A DNA stretch of 63,720 nucleotides, taken from the NCBI GenBank assembly GCA_964623515.1, contig CAZURV010000010.1:1-63720 (forward strand). Reading direction: 5' to 3'. The notes beneath the pieces were generated by a model, which saw only the letters and a list, made by a program, of their open reading frames with translations, was not told where the DNA came from and made no database searches. Below, piece after piece: positions 52,563 to 61,763 of this stretch. The translations under genes and the position numbers were made by a program. Source of the DNA: RUG714 sp964623515 (GTDB taxonomy: Bacteria; Bacillota; Clostridia; Oscillospirales; Acutalibacteraceae). Each line of letters opens with the position of its first letter. The first letter of the stretch is position 1.

Positions 52563-54125
52563 TTAACTGTTTTTACGCAATATGCTTCTCTTTATGAATT
52601 TAACGGAATTTTTGCATATATTTTTTACATATTCGAACTCCGACATTTTAAAAAATGCCAGAACAAATACCGCATTCGGAACCACCGAACATATCAGAAT
52701 TTTTATTATCACATTTACCAGCAGATCAAAATGCAACAAACTGCAAAGGAAATAACATATGCCTCCGGAAACGATAAGAACTGCGGCAAAATAAAGATAT
52801 TTAATAAGGTAATCCATCGGATTTTTAAAATATGCCTTTTTATATATAATATAAGGCTCATACCAAACGTTTGTTAAAAGCCTTGAAATCGCCGTTGCAA
52901 GATATATGCCGAATACGCCCCACAGCTTTCCCATAACGATATCCAAAACAATATTGAGCACCGCCGTTGTGAGGAGCACATACTGATCGTATTTGAACAG
53001 ACCTTTTGTGTTTATCGCTACTCTTATTGCATTTCCCATACCATCCATATAAAAATTAACGGCTATAATCAGCGGAATGGAAAAGGGCATAACATAATCC
53101 GCACCGTAGAGCAGCTGAACCAAATCACTTGACACAAATGCAATTCCGATGGCTCCCCATCCGAAAGCCCAAAAATTTGCAAGATTCATTGTTTTGAAAA
53201 AGCTGAACTGATGCTCAATATCTTCGGAAGCATTCAGATTTCCCACGCTCGGAGTAAGCGCTGAAAACAGCTTGTAAATCAAAGAACTCAGAGTGGTTGA
53301 AAGCAAGGAATAGTTAGAAGCCAGACCGGTTATCCCGAGATCGGTAAAATAGGTAATAACCAGATTGTCCGTATGATTCACAAGCACGCCGCTGAGCTGA
53401 CGGATTGTAAGCGCCTTTATATTTTTAAAAAGTCCGCGTTTTTCCTCCTTTGATAAATTCCCGGCATGTTTATCATCTATAAACGGGAACTTCTTTTTGG
53501 CGTAAACCGTGATGATAATGTTATATGCAAATGTTCCTACCGTTAAAACAAGAAGATACGGCAAATATTCATCCACTGTCAATAAAATAATAATCTGAAC
53601 AATGCTTTGAACAATAGAAATCAAATAGCTTAATCCCAAAACCACATAATTGTACTGGTAAGCGCACACTAACGAAGTCCTGTAGCTAAAGAAATAGGAT
53701 CCTGCCGTATTGATTAAAAACAATCCGTAAATAACATAAAGACTTTCTTTAACATCACCCATATCCCCGACAATGATTTTGAATAAGGGCAGAAACGCAA
53801 TGCCGAAAATAAAAATAACCGTTCCGATGATACGGTACGCTTTGGCATACAAACGCATCAAAGAAGATATTTTTTGATGATTGTTCTCCGCAATCGGCTT
53901 GTACAATTCATATATAATGGCCGTACCTACGCCAAGCTCAGTAAGAGAAAGAAGCCCTAAAAAATTCTGAATAGAACTTGTAAGCCCCAAATAATCATCC
54001 GAAAGGCAACGAACAAAAACAACGCGGCAGACAAAACCCATAATCGTGTTTATTATATAGCCCACTACGCCGGTAAAAATATTTATAACGGAAAATTCAG
54101 TCCGTGATCTGTTTTTATCTTTCAT
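52563..54125 (-). CDS. Polysaccharide flippase (Wzx/MOP superfamily)
   Basis: 520 residues from MKDKNRSRTEF with 12-14 hydrophobic segments. The opening INIFTGVVGYIINTIMGFV and the later SSIQNFLGLLSLTELGVGTA are typical of Wzx-type lipid-linked oligosaccharide flippases. The start is set where GGGG lies nearby; an earlier ATG has no site. It neighbours LicD, suggesting export of a modified glycan. Confidence 0.88.
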   Translation of the reverse strand: MKDKNRSRTEFSVINIFTGVVGYIINTIMGFVCRVVFVRCLSDDYLGLTSSIQNFLGLLSLTELGVGTAIIYELYKPIAENNHQKISSLMRLYAKAYRIIGTVIFIFGIAFLPLFKIIVGDMGDVKESLYVIYGLFLINTAGSYFFSYRTSLVCAYQYNYVVLGLSYLISIVQSIVQIIILLTVDEYLPYLLVLTVGTFAYNIIITVYAKKKFPFIDDKHAGNLSKEEKRGLFKNIKALTIRQLSGVLVNHTDNLVITYFTDLGITGLASNYSLLSTTLSSLIYKLFSALTPSVGNLNASEDIEHQFSFFKTMNLANFWAFGWGAIGIAFVSSDLVQLLYGADYVMPFSIPLIIAVNFYMDGMGNAIRVAINTKGLFKYDQYVLLTTAVLNIVLDIVMGKLWGVFGIYLATAISRLLTNVWYEPYIIYKKAYFKNPMDYLIKYLYFAAVLIVSGGICYFLCSLLHFDLLVNVIIKILICSVVPNAVFVLAFFKMSEFEYVKNICKNSVKFIKRSILRKNS

Positions 54126-54193
54126 GAAACCCCGCAAAAAACCGTTACAGGGCAAACAATAATTTGCCCCGTAATCAATCATACTTTAATTTA

Positions 54194-55822
54194 TCAGAAA
54201 AACATGGTTAACATCATGCCGATGCCGTTCTCGCTCACAGCGTCTCCCTGTAATTTTTCAATGAAATCATTACCGTGTTCATCTGCAGCGTTTGAAATTG
54301 CATCCTCTCTTGCAGCGTCAATATTCTTATGAAGAGGTTCAATCACGATTACCGCTTCGCAATACGTTTTTTCCTCATCCATTCCCGCGCTTACCTGATT
54401 CTTAACGGCTTTTTCATTCAGAAGCAAATCCTTGATTACAGGTCGCTCCTCAATCTGCGTTTTGGAAATATCTTTTGCTATAACCGAATCCTGACTTATA
54501 AGCTGCTGAACCGTTTCCTCGCTTGAATAATCGGGATAAATCTTATAAAATTCCTCGATTGATTTCACCTTGGAAAAAGCTTCAACGGCCTTCTGCGCAT
54601 CTTTTTCGGTAAAATCACTGTCTATTGAGCGCTGAAAATATCCGAAGGTTGCAGTTGTATACTGATCGGGATTCTCATTATACAGTTTTTGTATATCCTC
54701 ATCGGTAACATAAGATGACATACGATGTCTGAAATAATAACTTACAGTCTGCCTGATTGTGAAATACTCACGGAGTTCTTTCAGGCTGATTGAAGCACCC
54801 AGATACTTTTTTGTATATTCCCGAACGCTCATACCGCTGTCTTCCGCCTCTTTTTCAAACTGCTCAATATACAAGTCGATATCCTGAACCGCGTCCTCCT
54901 CCAATATATAGTTGTTATCCAAAGCATCGGCATAAATCGCATAATAGGCTTTCAGTCCGTTTTCTGTCTGTTCTTTAAAATAATCATGCCATGTTTCATA
55001 AGCGCCCTCGTCCGTTCCCATCTGATCAGATGGGAACTCCTGAGAATGCGCACTTTTTTCAGGATTGAATCCCGATGAGGTTGCCTGATAGGCATTTTCA
55101 TAATAATATACGCATTTATATACACTGTAAGGCACGCTGACTCCGTTCACCTTGATCACGCTGTTCATCCCTATAAGGCATACAATCAGTAAAGCGACAG
55201 CAATACCTGCTATAACTCCGCATACAGAAGCAAGCACCGTTTTCTTTATCTTCCTTTTTTTCAACACAGCCTTTTCGTCGAAAGCTTTGTATGCATCAAG
55301 AACGTCTGTTTCAATCTCAATATCTGCGCCGCACTGATCGCATTTGACTGCTCCGTCTTCCTTGATATCTGATAATTTAAAATGAACAAGATGTTCGCAA
55401 TCGGGGCAGTCGACCACATAATCCTCATTATCTTCTTCATCGTCTTTTTCAACGAGATATAAATCAAGATTATCCGAATTAATCTCAACTTCCTCTTCAC
55501 AGTTTGGACAGTCAAGATTCCCGTTCTCATTCAAATCGTCTTTTTCAAAATAAATCCTCATTGCGCAGGAATCACACTCAGCCATATAAGTAGCAAGTTC
55601 TATGTCTTCTTCGCCCTCCGGTTTCCCGGGCTCTTCCGAATCCGAAGCGCATGCCGATAAAACGTCATGGGCGTCAGCATCATCCGCGAACGGTTTTGGT
55701 GCGTCCATAATCTCATTTGCAGACTTTATGCTCTCGTCCTCCAAATCGACGGTTGCTTCGGTTTTCTTTTCCTGCATAGCCTTTTCGGTTTCTTCTAAAT
55801 TTTCTTTGTTCAGATTATCCAT
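54194..55822 (-). CDS. Zinc-ribbon and SurA-like membrane protein, unusual architecture
   Basis: 542 residues. The N-terminal 200 are cytoplasmic and acidic and carry two zinc ribbons: CDSC..CPNC (about 83-108) and CPDC..CDQC (about 143-165). A basic patch (KKRKIKKT) precedes a membrane helix (ASVCGVIAGIAVALLIVCLI, about 198-217). The outer part has a SurA-N-like chaperone pattern (VNGVSVPYSVYKCVYYYENA) but I see no parvulin domain. It is paralogous in its outer half to the foldase at 49859. It may sense or assist secretion. Translation starts 17 bases after the upstream gene. Confidence 0.8.
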   Translation of the reverse strand: MDNLNKENLEETEKAMQEKKTEATVDLEDESIKSANEIMDAPKPFADDADAHDVLSACASDSEEPGKPEGEEDIELATYMAECDSCAMRIYFEKDDLNENGNLDCPNCEEEVEINSDNLDLYLVEKDDEEDNEDYVVDCPDCEHLVHFKLSDIKEDGAVKCDQCGADIEIETDVLDAYKAFDEKAVLKKRKIKKTVLASVCGVIAGIAVALLIVCLIGMNSVIKVNGVSVPYSVYKCVYYYENAYQATSSGFNPEKSAHSQEFPSDQMGTDEGAYETWHDYFKEQTENGLKAYYAIYADALDNNYILEEDAVQDIDLYIEQFEKEAEDSGMSVREYTKKYLGASISLKELREYFTIRQTVSYYFRHRMSSYVTDEDIQKLYNENPDQYTTATFGYFQRSIDSDFTEKDAQKAVEAFSKVKSIEEFYKIYPDYSSEETVQQLISQDSVIAKDISKTQIEERPVIKDLLLNEKAVKNQVSAGMDEEKTYCEAVIVIEPLHKNIDAAREDAISNAADEHGNDFIEKLQGDAVSENGIGMMLTMFF

Positions 55823-55839
55823 TTATAAAAGACCGTCCT

Positions 55840-56769
55840 TTATTGTTTTTTATTGTTTTCGGGAATATGGATTCCCGCAGATTTTGCTTTTTTATTGCGG
55901 ATCACAACAGAAATTATCATGGCCGCCGCCGCGCCTGCAATAACCGCCGAAACGGCTGCCGCAATAACTTTGTTTTTAGAAAGGACTATCGTATCTTCCG
56001 CATTGTCTTCTTTTATTGTGAGAGCGTTTGGATTGGTATCATTTTCACTTTCCAAAACACCGACAGACGAAGAAGAGATTTTTCCGTTCCCCGAAGAAAT
56101 TTTACGTTCCGTACCCGCATATGACCCGGTGCCCGAAGAATAAATTTTCTTTTTCGTTGTATTTGTTTTGCTTCCGCCTGCCTGATTCGTTGCCTTTGCA
56201 GTACTCTGCAAATTATCGGAAACAGACTCGGATTTGTTATAGGATTTGTTATATACCAGAACATTATCGTCCGGCATGCCTGAGGCTGTGAAAGAAGTGC
56301 TTTTCAAAAATGTTTTAACGGTAATCGGTTCAGTCATTGCTTTGTCACCGAATCCGTAAATTTTGAAATACCCGGCGACAACCCCTCCGTGATGATCCCA
56401 GGAAGCCGCAACACTGCAAAGCCCATTTTCGCCTTCATAAGCAAGATCATCATTCGACAAATGAATAGTAAAATTCTCTTTTTTGTCTGCCGCAGATGAA
56501 TAGATCTCAAAATGAATACTAAAATTAGTAGCATTTGCCTTGCTGTAATTGCTATCCTCCGTGCAGAACATAAAATAAAAGTTTCTGCCGCTTGTATCTT
56601 CCGCATAGGAATAGGCGGTGTTTTTAAGCCCGCATTTATCGTTAATTTTGAATTTATATCTCTCAGCCTCTGCCCAATATACAGGAGAAGTATAGTTGAC
56701 GGCATAACCCGAAACCGAAAAATGAAATAGGAGAATCGGAACGAAAATCAAACTTATAAATTTGTTCAT
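55840..56769 (-). CDS. Secreted, C-terminally membrane-anchored exoprotein, unknown
   Basis: 309 residues with no recognised family. A signal peptide (ISLIFVPILLFHFSVSGYA, cleaved near 23) leads to a folded domain at about 24-175 rich in aromatics (WAEAERYKFKINDK, NFYFMFCTEDSNYSK) with Cys residues that could pair. A Ser/Thr/Lys/Asn linker follows (about 180-245) and then a C-terminal helix (VIAAAVSAVIAGAAAAMIIS) with a basic end. First gene of the surface operon and a plausible client of the foldases encoded after it. Confidence 0.8.
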   Translation of the reverse strand: MNKFISLIFVPILLFHFSVSGYAVNYTSPVYWAEAERYKFKINDKCGLKNTAYSYAEDTSGRNFYFMFCTEDSNYSKANATNFSIHFEIYSSAADKKENFTIHLSNDDLAYEGENGLCSVAASWDHHGGVVAGYFKIYGFGDKAMTEPITVKTFLKSTSFTASGMPDDNVLVYNKSYNKSESVSDNLQSTAKATNQAGGSKTNTTKKKIYSSGTGSYAGTERKISSGNGKISSSSVGVLESENDTNPNALTIKEDNAEDTIVLSKNKVIAAAVSAVIAGAAAAMIISVVIRNKKAKSAGIHIPENNKKQ

Positions 56770-57145
56770 CTCACTTAACCCCGCACCACCGGTGGTTGCT
56801 CTGCTCTAAACTATTTATTATTTTATAGTATATTTATATATAAGTCAAGGTAAGAAAAAAAGCAGTAATAAATCTTCACATCGGTCAAAAGTTCACATAG
56901 GAAAGTTTAAGCCGGTATGGTTTATGGCATATTCCCGCCAAAGCGTTGTTCAAAATTCCGCCATACGACAAATTTCTGCCTTGTTTGAACGAAAAATTAC
57001 CTGTTTTAAACTGCTTTGCGCCTGAAGACAGGACTTTTTTGAATTTTGCTTTTGAAGCGGCGTATGGAATTATGCCCGCAAGCATTAAAAAGTGAACATC
57101 TGTTGAAAGAACAGACCGGGCATATTCATGTCCTTTTCCCTGCGC
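56770..57145. other. Intergenic region with diverged repeat material
   Basis: No gene supported. GTTTAAGCCGGTATGG (56909-56924) resembles a family B left end, and the segment around AAATTTCTGCCTTGTTTGAA (56967-56986) resembles the reverse complement of 11570-11620. An AT-rich stretch at 56815-56845 may hold the promoter of the surface operon. Confidence 0.4.
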
Positions 57146-58192
57146 CTACCCTGCCTTTCCCTGTGATACAAGCTCATTCCATTTGTTTTGAAATTCCGAA
57201 TTGGTTTGAAAATAATAAAAATTCCCGTTTTTATCAGTGAAGAAGAAATAATAATCCGTTGTTTCAGGAGATACCGCCGCTTGAATTGCCGTAAGCCCGG
57301 GACTGCATATCGGTCCGGTCGGAAGCCCCGAAGTTGAATATGTTGAATACGATTTCCAAATCGCTTTGGAGAATCCGTTATCCTCAAGCATATCTGCATA
57401 TTGAACCGTGGGATCGGAGCCAAGTGTAGGCGTTCCGAATTCATACGGATTATTCAGCCTGTTCCAAAATACTGAAGAAACTTTTTTTATTTCTTCCGGC
57501 GCTCCTCCTGCCTCTTTTTCAAGTATGCTCGCCATACAGAGTGCGTCGTCAATACTGATTCCGAGCTTTTTGCAAGCGGCATATATATCCGAAGTGATAT
57601 ATTCATCTGTTGTTTTGAGCATCTCATCTATGATATCGTGCGCCGAAGTTCCCTCTTTAATTGTATACGTTGCGGGGAAAAGATAGCCTTCGAGCCTGTA
57701 GCCCCGCTGTTCCGGATTATCTATAGAGCTAATAAAATCATAATCGAAATCATCATTATTCTGCGCGTTTATAAAATCCTGTTTTGCGCACAAACCCAGT
57801 TCCTGAAGCCTTTCGGCAATATCCACAATCCGAAATCCTTCCGGAATGGTAACGCTTATGTATTTGTAATCCGGTTCCTGCATATGCTTGCCGAGTTCGT
57901 CAAATGGCATATTGGAATTAATAATATAAGTTCCGGCTTGATATGAAAAATCACTTCCATAGGTTTTCTGCATAAATTTTACGAACATCTTTGCCGATTT
58001 TATGATTCCCTGACTCTGCATATTTTCAGCAACCGTCCAGTACCCTTCTCCCTCGGAAACGGAAAAATTGATTTCGTTATCTTCTTGATTCTTCCCGTTT
58101 TTATCATCGGAATAGGGTTTATATACGACATAGCCTGTCACTGCTCCGGCTGTTAAAATCAGCAGAAGAAATACAACTAAAAATTTTTTCAT
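57146..58192 (-). CDS. mltG: Endolytic murein transglycosylase MltG
   Basis: Membrane-anchored YceG-family enzyme that cuts nascent glycan strands and sets their length. 348 residues: an N-terminal membrane helix (FLVVFLLLILTAGAVTGYVV, 4-23), a LysM-like region, and the YceG domain with catalytic Glu in SILEKEAGG (near 222) and YSTYSTSGLPTGPICSPG. It is preceded by a 170-base gap from the divergent gene at 58367. Confidence 0.95.
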   Translation of the reverse strand: MKKFLVVFLLLILTAGAVTGYVVYKPYSDDKNGKNQEDNEINFSVSEGEGYWTVAENMQSQGIIKSAKMFVKFMQKTYGSDFSYQAGTYIINSNMPFDELGKHMQEPDYKYISVTIPEGFRIVDIAERLQELGLCAKQDFINAQNNDDFDYDFISSIDNPEQRGYRLEGYLFPATYTIKEGTSAHDIIDEMLKTTDEYITSDIYAACKKLGISIDDALCMASILEKEAGGAPEEIKKVSSVFWNRLNNPYEFGTPTLGSDPTVQYADMLEDNGFSKAIWKSYSTYSTSGLPTGPICSPGLTAIQAAVSPETTDYYFFFTDKNGNFYYFQTNSEFQNKWNELVSQGKAG

Positions 58193-58366
58193 ATTCTTTC
58201 CTTCATTTACCGAATTTATACATCAATTGATGTTGCAATGTTCTCCGAAACAGTCAAAATCTTCGATTTTGTGTATGTTTCGTGAGGTTATTATAACATA
58301 CCCAAATAAAATAGTAAACATTGCTATAAAAAACAAAATGTGATAAAATATAAACGGTGAATGCAT

Positions 58367-58987
58367 ATGAAAGAGATTACCAAAAAAATTACAATGAAAA
58401 AACGTTTCATTTTTGCTTGCATACTATGCGCCGTAATCGTTGCGGCGGTTGTCTTATTCTGCATTTTTAACAGCAGAAATGCATATAAAAACGTGACAGC
58501 GGAATTAAACGAAACCTATGCTTCCATAGCGGTAAATAAAAATACTTCCGCCGATGAAGTCGGCGAATCGCTCAGCGGCTACGAAAAAAACGAATCGGAA
58601 GACGAAAAAGGGAACAAAACGATAACTTATTCATCTCAGGATGACACAATAACGATTAAAACAGACGCATCCGGTAAAATAACTTATAAAAGCTACAGCA
58701 AAAATTTTAATAAAAACGAACAATCGACCATATCCGGTTTTAATGAAGAACAAATTAAAATCGGTATGGCAGAGGAAGATGTTCTCAAATGTTTTAATCA
58801 TGAAAATTACGTTTATAACGTTGTAACTTCAGAAAACGGAAAGCCACTTGAAATCTATTATTACGGCTGGATGGGCGGCGAACAGCAGGCGATGGTTCAG
58901 CTTGTGTTTAAAGACGGCGTGCTTAGTTACTATACAATAAACAATCCTGATTTTTTGGAAAAATCGGAACTGCCGGACTATGACTGA
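58367..58987 (+). CDS. Single-span membrane protein with SmpA-like extracytoplasmic domain
   Basis: 206 residues. One N-terminal membrane helix (FIFACILCAVIVAAVVLFCI, about 14-33) is followed by an outer domain. Its ending resembles an SmpA/OmlA-type fold: ISGFNEEQIKIGMAEEDVLK, then VYNVVTSENGKPLEIYYYG and VQLVFKDGVLSYY. Function unknown. The ribosome site is weak (GGTGA). It overlaps the alkD-type gene by eight bases, so the two are co-expressed. Confidence 0.75.
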   Translation: MKEITKKITMKKRFIFACILCAVIVAAVVLFCIFNSRNAYKNVTAELNETYASIAVNKNTSADEVGESLSGYEKNESEDEKGNKTITYSSQDDTITIKTDASGKITYKSYSKNFNKNEQSTISGFNEEQIKIGMAEEDVLKCFNHENYVYNVVTSENGKPLEIYYYGWMGGEQQAMVQLVFKDGVLSYYTINNPDFLEKSELPDYD

Positions 58988-59666
58988 TATAAAAACTTTA
59001 TTAAAATCATATGCAGATGAACAATACAAAAATTTTCACGCCTCGCTCTGCCCCGGTGCGGATAACATCATCGGCGTGCGCATGCCCGATTTAAGAAAAA
59101 TTGCAAAACAAATTGCAGCCGGCGCCGATGTACGCGAATATCTTGATTCGATAAAAGGAAATTCATATGAGGAACGGGTTATAGAAGGACTTGTTATCGG
59201 ATATGCAAAGCTTTCTCCCGAAGAACGAAGATATTATCTGAAAAAATTCATACCGAGAATTGATTCATGGGCAGTCTGCGACACTTGCTGCGGAAATCTT
59301 AAATTTGTTAAAAATGATTTAACCGATATGCACACGTTTATTTTACCGTATCTGAAAAGCAACCGTGAATTTGAAGTGCGCTTTGCAGTTGTTCTACTTA
59401 TGGATTATTATTTAACGGACGCATACTATGATGAAACGCTGAAGCTTATTTCTGAAATCACGCATAGCGGATACTACGTGAAAATGGCCGCCGCATGGGC
59501 TGTTTCCGTCGCATTCATTAAAAACCCCGAAAAAGGGAAAACCTTTTTGGCTTCCAACGTTCTTGATGAATTTACACAGAACAAAGCAATATCAAAAATC
59601 CGCGACTCTTACAGAGTTTTACCCGAAGATAAAGTGTTTGTGAAAGCTTTCAGAAGAAAAAAATAA
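58980..59666 (+). CDS. AlkD-family DNA alkylation repair protein
   Basis: 228 residues of HEAT-like helical repeats. The pattern IIGVRMPDLRKIAKQI (about 30-45), SWAVCDTCC near 98-106, and VRFAVVLLMDYYL followed by YYVKMAAAWAVSVAF near 157-171 match the AlkD/DNA-alkylation-repair family, which excises alkylated purines without base flipping. Essential Trp/Asp positions look conserved, but I cannot confirm activity. It is coupled to the upstream membrane protein. Confidence 0.88.
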   Translation: MTDIKTLLKSYADEQYKNFHASLCPGADNIIGVRMPDLRKIAKQIAAGADVREYLDSIKGNSYEERVIEGLVIGYAKLSPEERRYYLKKFIPRIDSWAVCDTCCGNLKFVKNDLTDMHTFILPYLKSNREFEVRFAVVLLMDYYLTDAYYDETLKLISEITHSGYYVKMAAAWAVSVAFIKNPEKGKTFLASNVLDEFTQNKAISKIRDSYRVLPEDKVFVKAFRRKK

Positions 59667-59680
59667 TTTTTTTAGAATAC

Positions 59681-59718
59681 AAAAACCTCCCGGTGTTTTT
59701 CCGCACCGGGAGGTTTTT
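59681..59718. terminator. Bidirectional terminator
   Basis: AAAAACCTCCCGGTG/CACCGGGAGGTTTTT with an 8-base loop between convergent genes. Confidence 0.93.
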
Positions 59719-59734
59719 ACTGTTCAATTTTTGC

Positions 59735-59953
59735 TTATTCATTGATTATCTGCGGTCTGTCATCTCTTCTGAAAAGAAGCGAAATGCACCACAGTCCGGC
59801 CACAAATACGAGAATATAAATAATACGGGAAACGACAGCCGCCTGACCCCCGAATATCCATGCAACGATATCGAATTTGAAAAGCCCGATTGAACCCCAG
59901 TTAAGAGAACCGATTATAACAAGAATCAATGCAATTCTATCCATAATATTCAT
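59735..59953 (-). CDS. DUF378 family membrane protein
   Basis: 72 residues, two membrane helices. The motif LILVIIGSLNWGSIGLFKFD (9-28) is the hallmark of DUF378 proteins. Function unknown. AAGGAG lies eight bases before the ATG. Monocistronic between a terminator and the divergent lrp promoter region. Confidence 0.92.
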   Translation of the reverse strand: MNIMDRIALILVIIGSLNWGSIGLFKFDIVAWIFGGQAAVVSRIIYILVFVAGLWCISLLFRRDDRPQIINE

Positions 59954-60105
59954 TTTATCAACTCCTTTTCATAATTCTCTTTTAATATTTTTTCTTGATT
60001 TTTTTCGTTTATTCAACAAAATCTTTTAATCTTAAAAATAATGTGATAGAATAGAATTGATTAGAGCGGAGAACGTCTAATTAAAAAATGATTTTTCAGG
60101 TGATT

Positions 60106-60591
60106 ATGATGGAAAAACTTATAAAACTTCTTGATTCAAATCCGGCTCTCAGCCTTGAAGAAACCGCGGTAATGCTCGGCACAGACATCAAAGAAACTGC
60201 AGAAATGCTTGATAAACTGCGTTCGGACGGCATCTATATGGGCGTTAAAAGCGTTATCAACTGGGATAATGTTGAATTCGGAAACCATGTATGCGCGTAT
60301 ATCGACGTTAAAGTGCAGCCTAAGCTCGGCAAAGGATTCGACGAGGTTGCATATAAAATGAGCCTGATAGACGAGGTTGAAAGCGTTTATCTTATGAGCG
60401 GCGGTTATGATCTCGGGATTAAAATGCGCGGAAAATCTTTCCAGGATATTGCGATTTTTGTGGCAACGCGCCTCTCCGCCATCGAATCGGTTATTTCCAC
60501 CACCACGCATTTTGTTTTGAAGAGATATAAGGAAGACGGCATTATTATGGCACAGAAAGATGAAGACGACAGGAGCACATACTCGTTATGA
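60106..60591 (+). CDS. Lrp/AsnC family transcriptional regulator
   Basis: About 162 residues. An N-terminal winged helix (SLEETAVMLGTDIKETAEML) and a C-terminal RAM ligand-binding domain (VESVYLMSGGYDLGIKMRGK) typical of Lrp/AsnC proteins that sense amino acids. Two adjacent ATGs fit AGGTG upstream. It overlaps the aminotransferase gene by four bases, so it probably controls or co-varies with that amino-acid enzyme. Confidence 0.9.
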   Translation: MMEKLIKLLDSNPALSLEETAVMLGTDIKETAEMLDKLRSDGIYMGVKSVINWDNVEFGNHVCAYIDVKVQPKLGKGFDEVAYKMSLIDEVESVYLMSGGYDLGIKMRGKSFQDIAIFVATRLSAIESVISTTTHFVLKRYKEDGIIMAQKDEDDRSTYSL

Positions 60592-61763
60592 TAGATTACG
60601 AAACAATCCTTAATAATAATATAAAAGCGATAAAACCATCGGGAATCAGAAAATTTTTTGACCTTGCCGCCGAAATGGATGACGTTATCTCACTCGGCGT
60701 CGGCGAACCTGATTTTTTAACTCCGTGGCATATACGGCGCGCAGGCGTTGACGCGCTCGAAAAAGGAAAAACACGCTATACGGCAAATGCCGGGCTTGCG
60801 CTTCTGAGAGAAGAAATCAGCAAATTCTTAGACTCTAAATACAAGCTCAACTATGACCCCGAATCGCAAATTATTGTTACAGTCGGCGGTTCTGAGGGAA
60901 TTGATTTATGCCTAAGAAGCATTGTAAATCCCGGAGATGAAGTTATCATACCCGAGCCATGCTTTGTATGTTACGATCCCATCGTTACAATGTGCGGCGG
61001 GATTCCGGTTAAACTTGTTACAACGGAAGAACATCAATTCCGGCTCACGGCGGAAGCGCTGAAAGAAAAAATAACCGATAAAACCAAAGCGCTCATTATG
61101 CCGTTCCCGAATAATCCGACCGGTGCGATAATGGAAAAAGAGGATCTGGAAGAAATCGCCGCCGTTCTGCGCGGGACGAATATTATTGTGCTTTCGGATG
61201 AAATATATTCCGAGCTGACTTACGGAGACAATCCGCATGTTTCTATAGCTTCTGTAAACGGAATGTATGAAAGAACAATCGTGATAAACGGTTTTTCAAA
61301 AACATATTCCATGACGGGCTGGAGGCTCGGCTATGCGGCAGGTCCGAAAGAAATTATCCGGCAAATGCTTAAGCTTCACCAGTTTGCGATTATGAGCGCG
61401 CCCACAACCTCACAATACGGCGCAATAAAAGCACTCAGAGACGGCTCTTCAGATATAGAAAATATGAAATTTGAATATGACGGGAGACGCCGTTATATCG
61501 TTCACGAAATGAACAAAATCGGGCTAAATTGCTTTGAGCCGAAAGGTGCGTTTTACTGTTTCCCGTGCATAAAATCAACCGGAATGAGCTCGTCCGAATT
61601 CTGTGAAAGGCTGATTAAAGAAAAGAAAGTTGCCGTAGTTCCCGGAACAGCATTCGGAGAATGCGGAGAAGGCTATGTCAGAATCAGCTACTGTTACAGC
61701 ATTGATCATCTGAAAACAGCTGTGCAGAGAATTGCGGAATTTTTAGAGGAATTAAAAAAATGA
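60588..61763 (+). CDS. Class I/II PLP-dependent aminotransferase
   Basis: 391 residues, fold type I. Cofactor Lys lies in INGFSKTYSMTGWRLGYAAG (about 225-244); FPNNPTGA and the Asp of LSDEIYSEL bind PLP; Arg in RISYCYS near the end binds the carboxylate. It is closest in appearance to aspartate or aromatic aminotransferases of Firmicutes; the substrate cannot be fixed. It is coupled upstream to an Lrp regulator and overlaps ispE by four bases. Confidence 0.9.
   Translation: MIDYETILNNNIKAIKPSGIRKFFDLAAEMDDVISLGVGEPDFLTPWHIRRAGVDALEKGKTRYTANAGLALLREEISKFLDSKYKLNYDPESQIIVTVGGSEGIDLCLRSIVNPGDEVIIPEPCFVCYDPIVTMCGGIPVKLVTTEEHQFRLTAEALKEKITDKTKALIMPFPNNPTGAIMEKEDLEEIAAVLRGTNIIVLSDEIYSELTYGDNPHVSIASVNGMYERTIVINGFSKTYSMTGWRLGYAAGPKEIIRQMLKLHQFAIMSAPTTSQYGAIKALRDGSSDIENMKFEYDGRRRYIVHEMNKIGLNCFEPKGAFYCFPCIKSTGMSSSEFCERLIKEKKVAVVPGTAFGECGEGYVRISYCYSIDHLKTAVQRIAEFLEELKK

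Noticed and set aside
55843..56143. Overlapping plus-strand ORFs antisense to the exoprotein gene
   Set aside because: They mirror the codon pattern of the minus-strand gene, lack ribosome sites and show no recognisable protein pattern.
56885..57085. 66-codon minus-strand ORF between mltG and the surface operon
   Set aside because: It lies over diverged repeat sequence similar to 11570-11620 and has no ribosome site or family resemblance.
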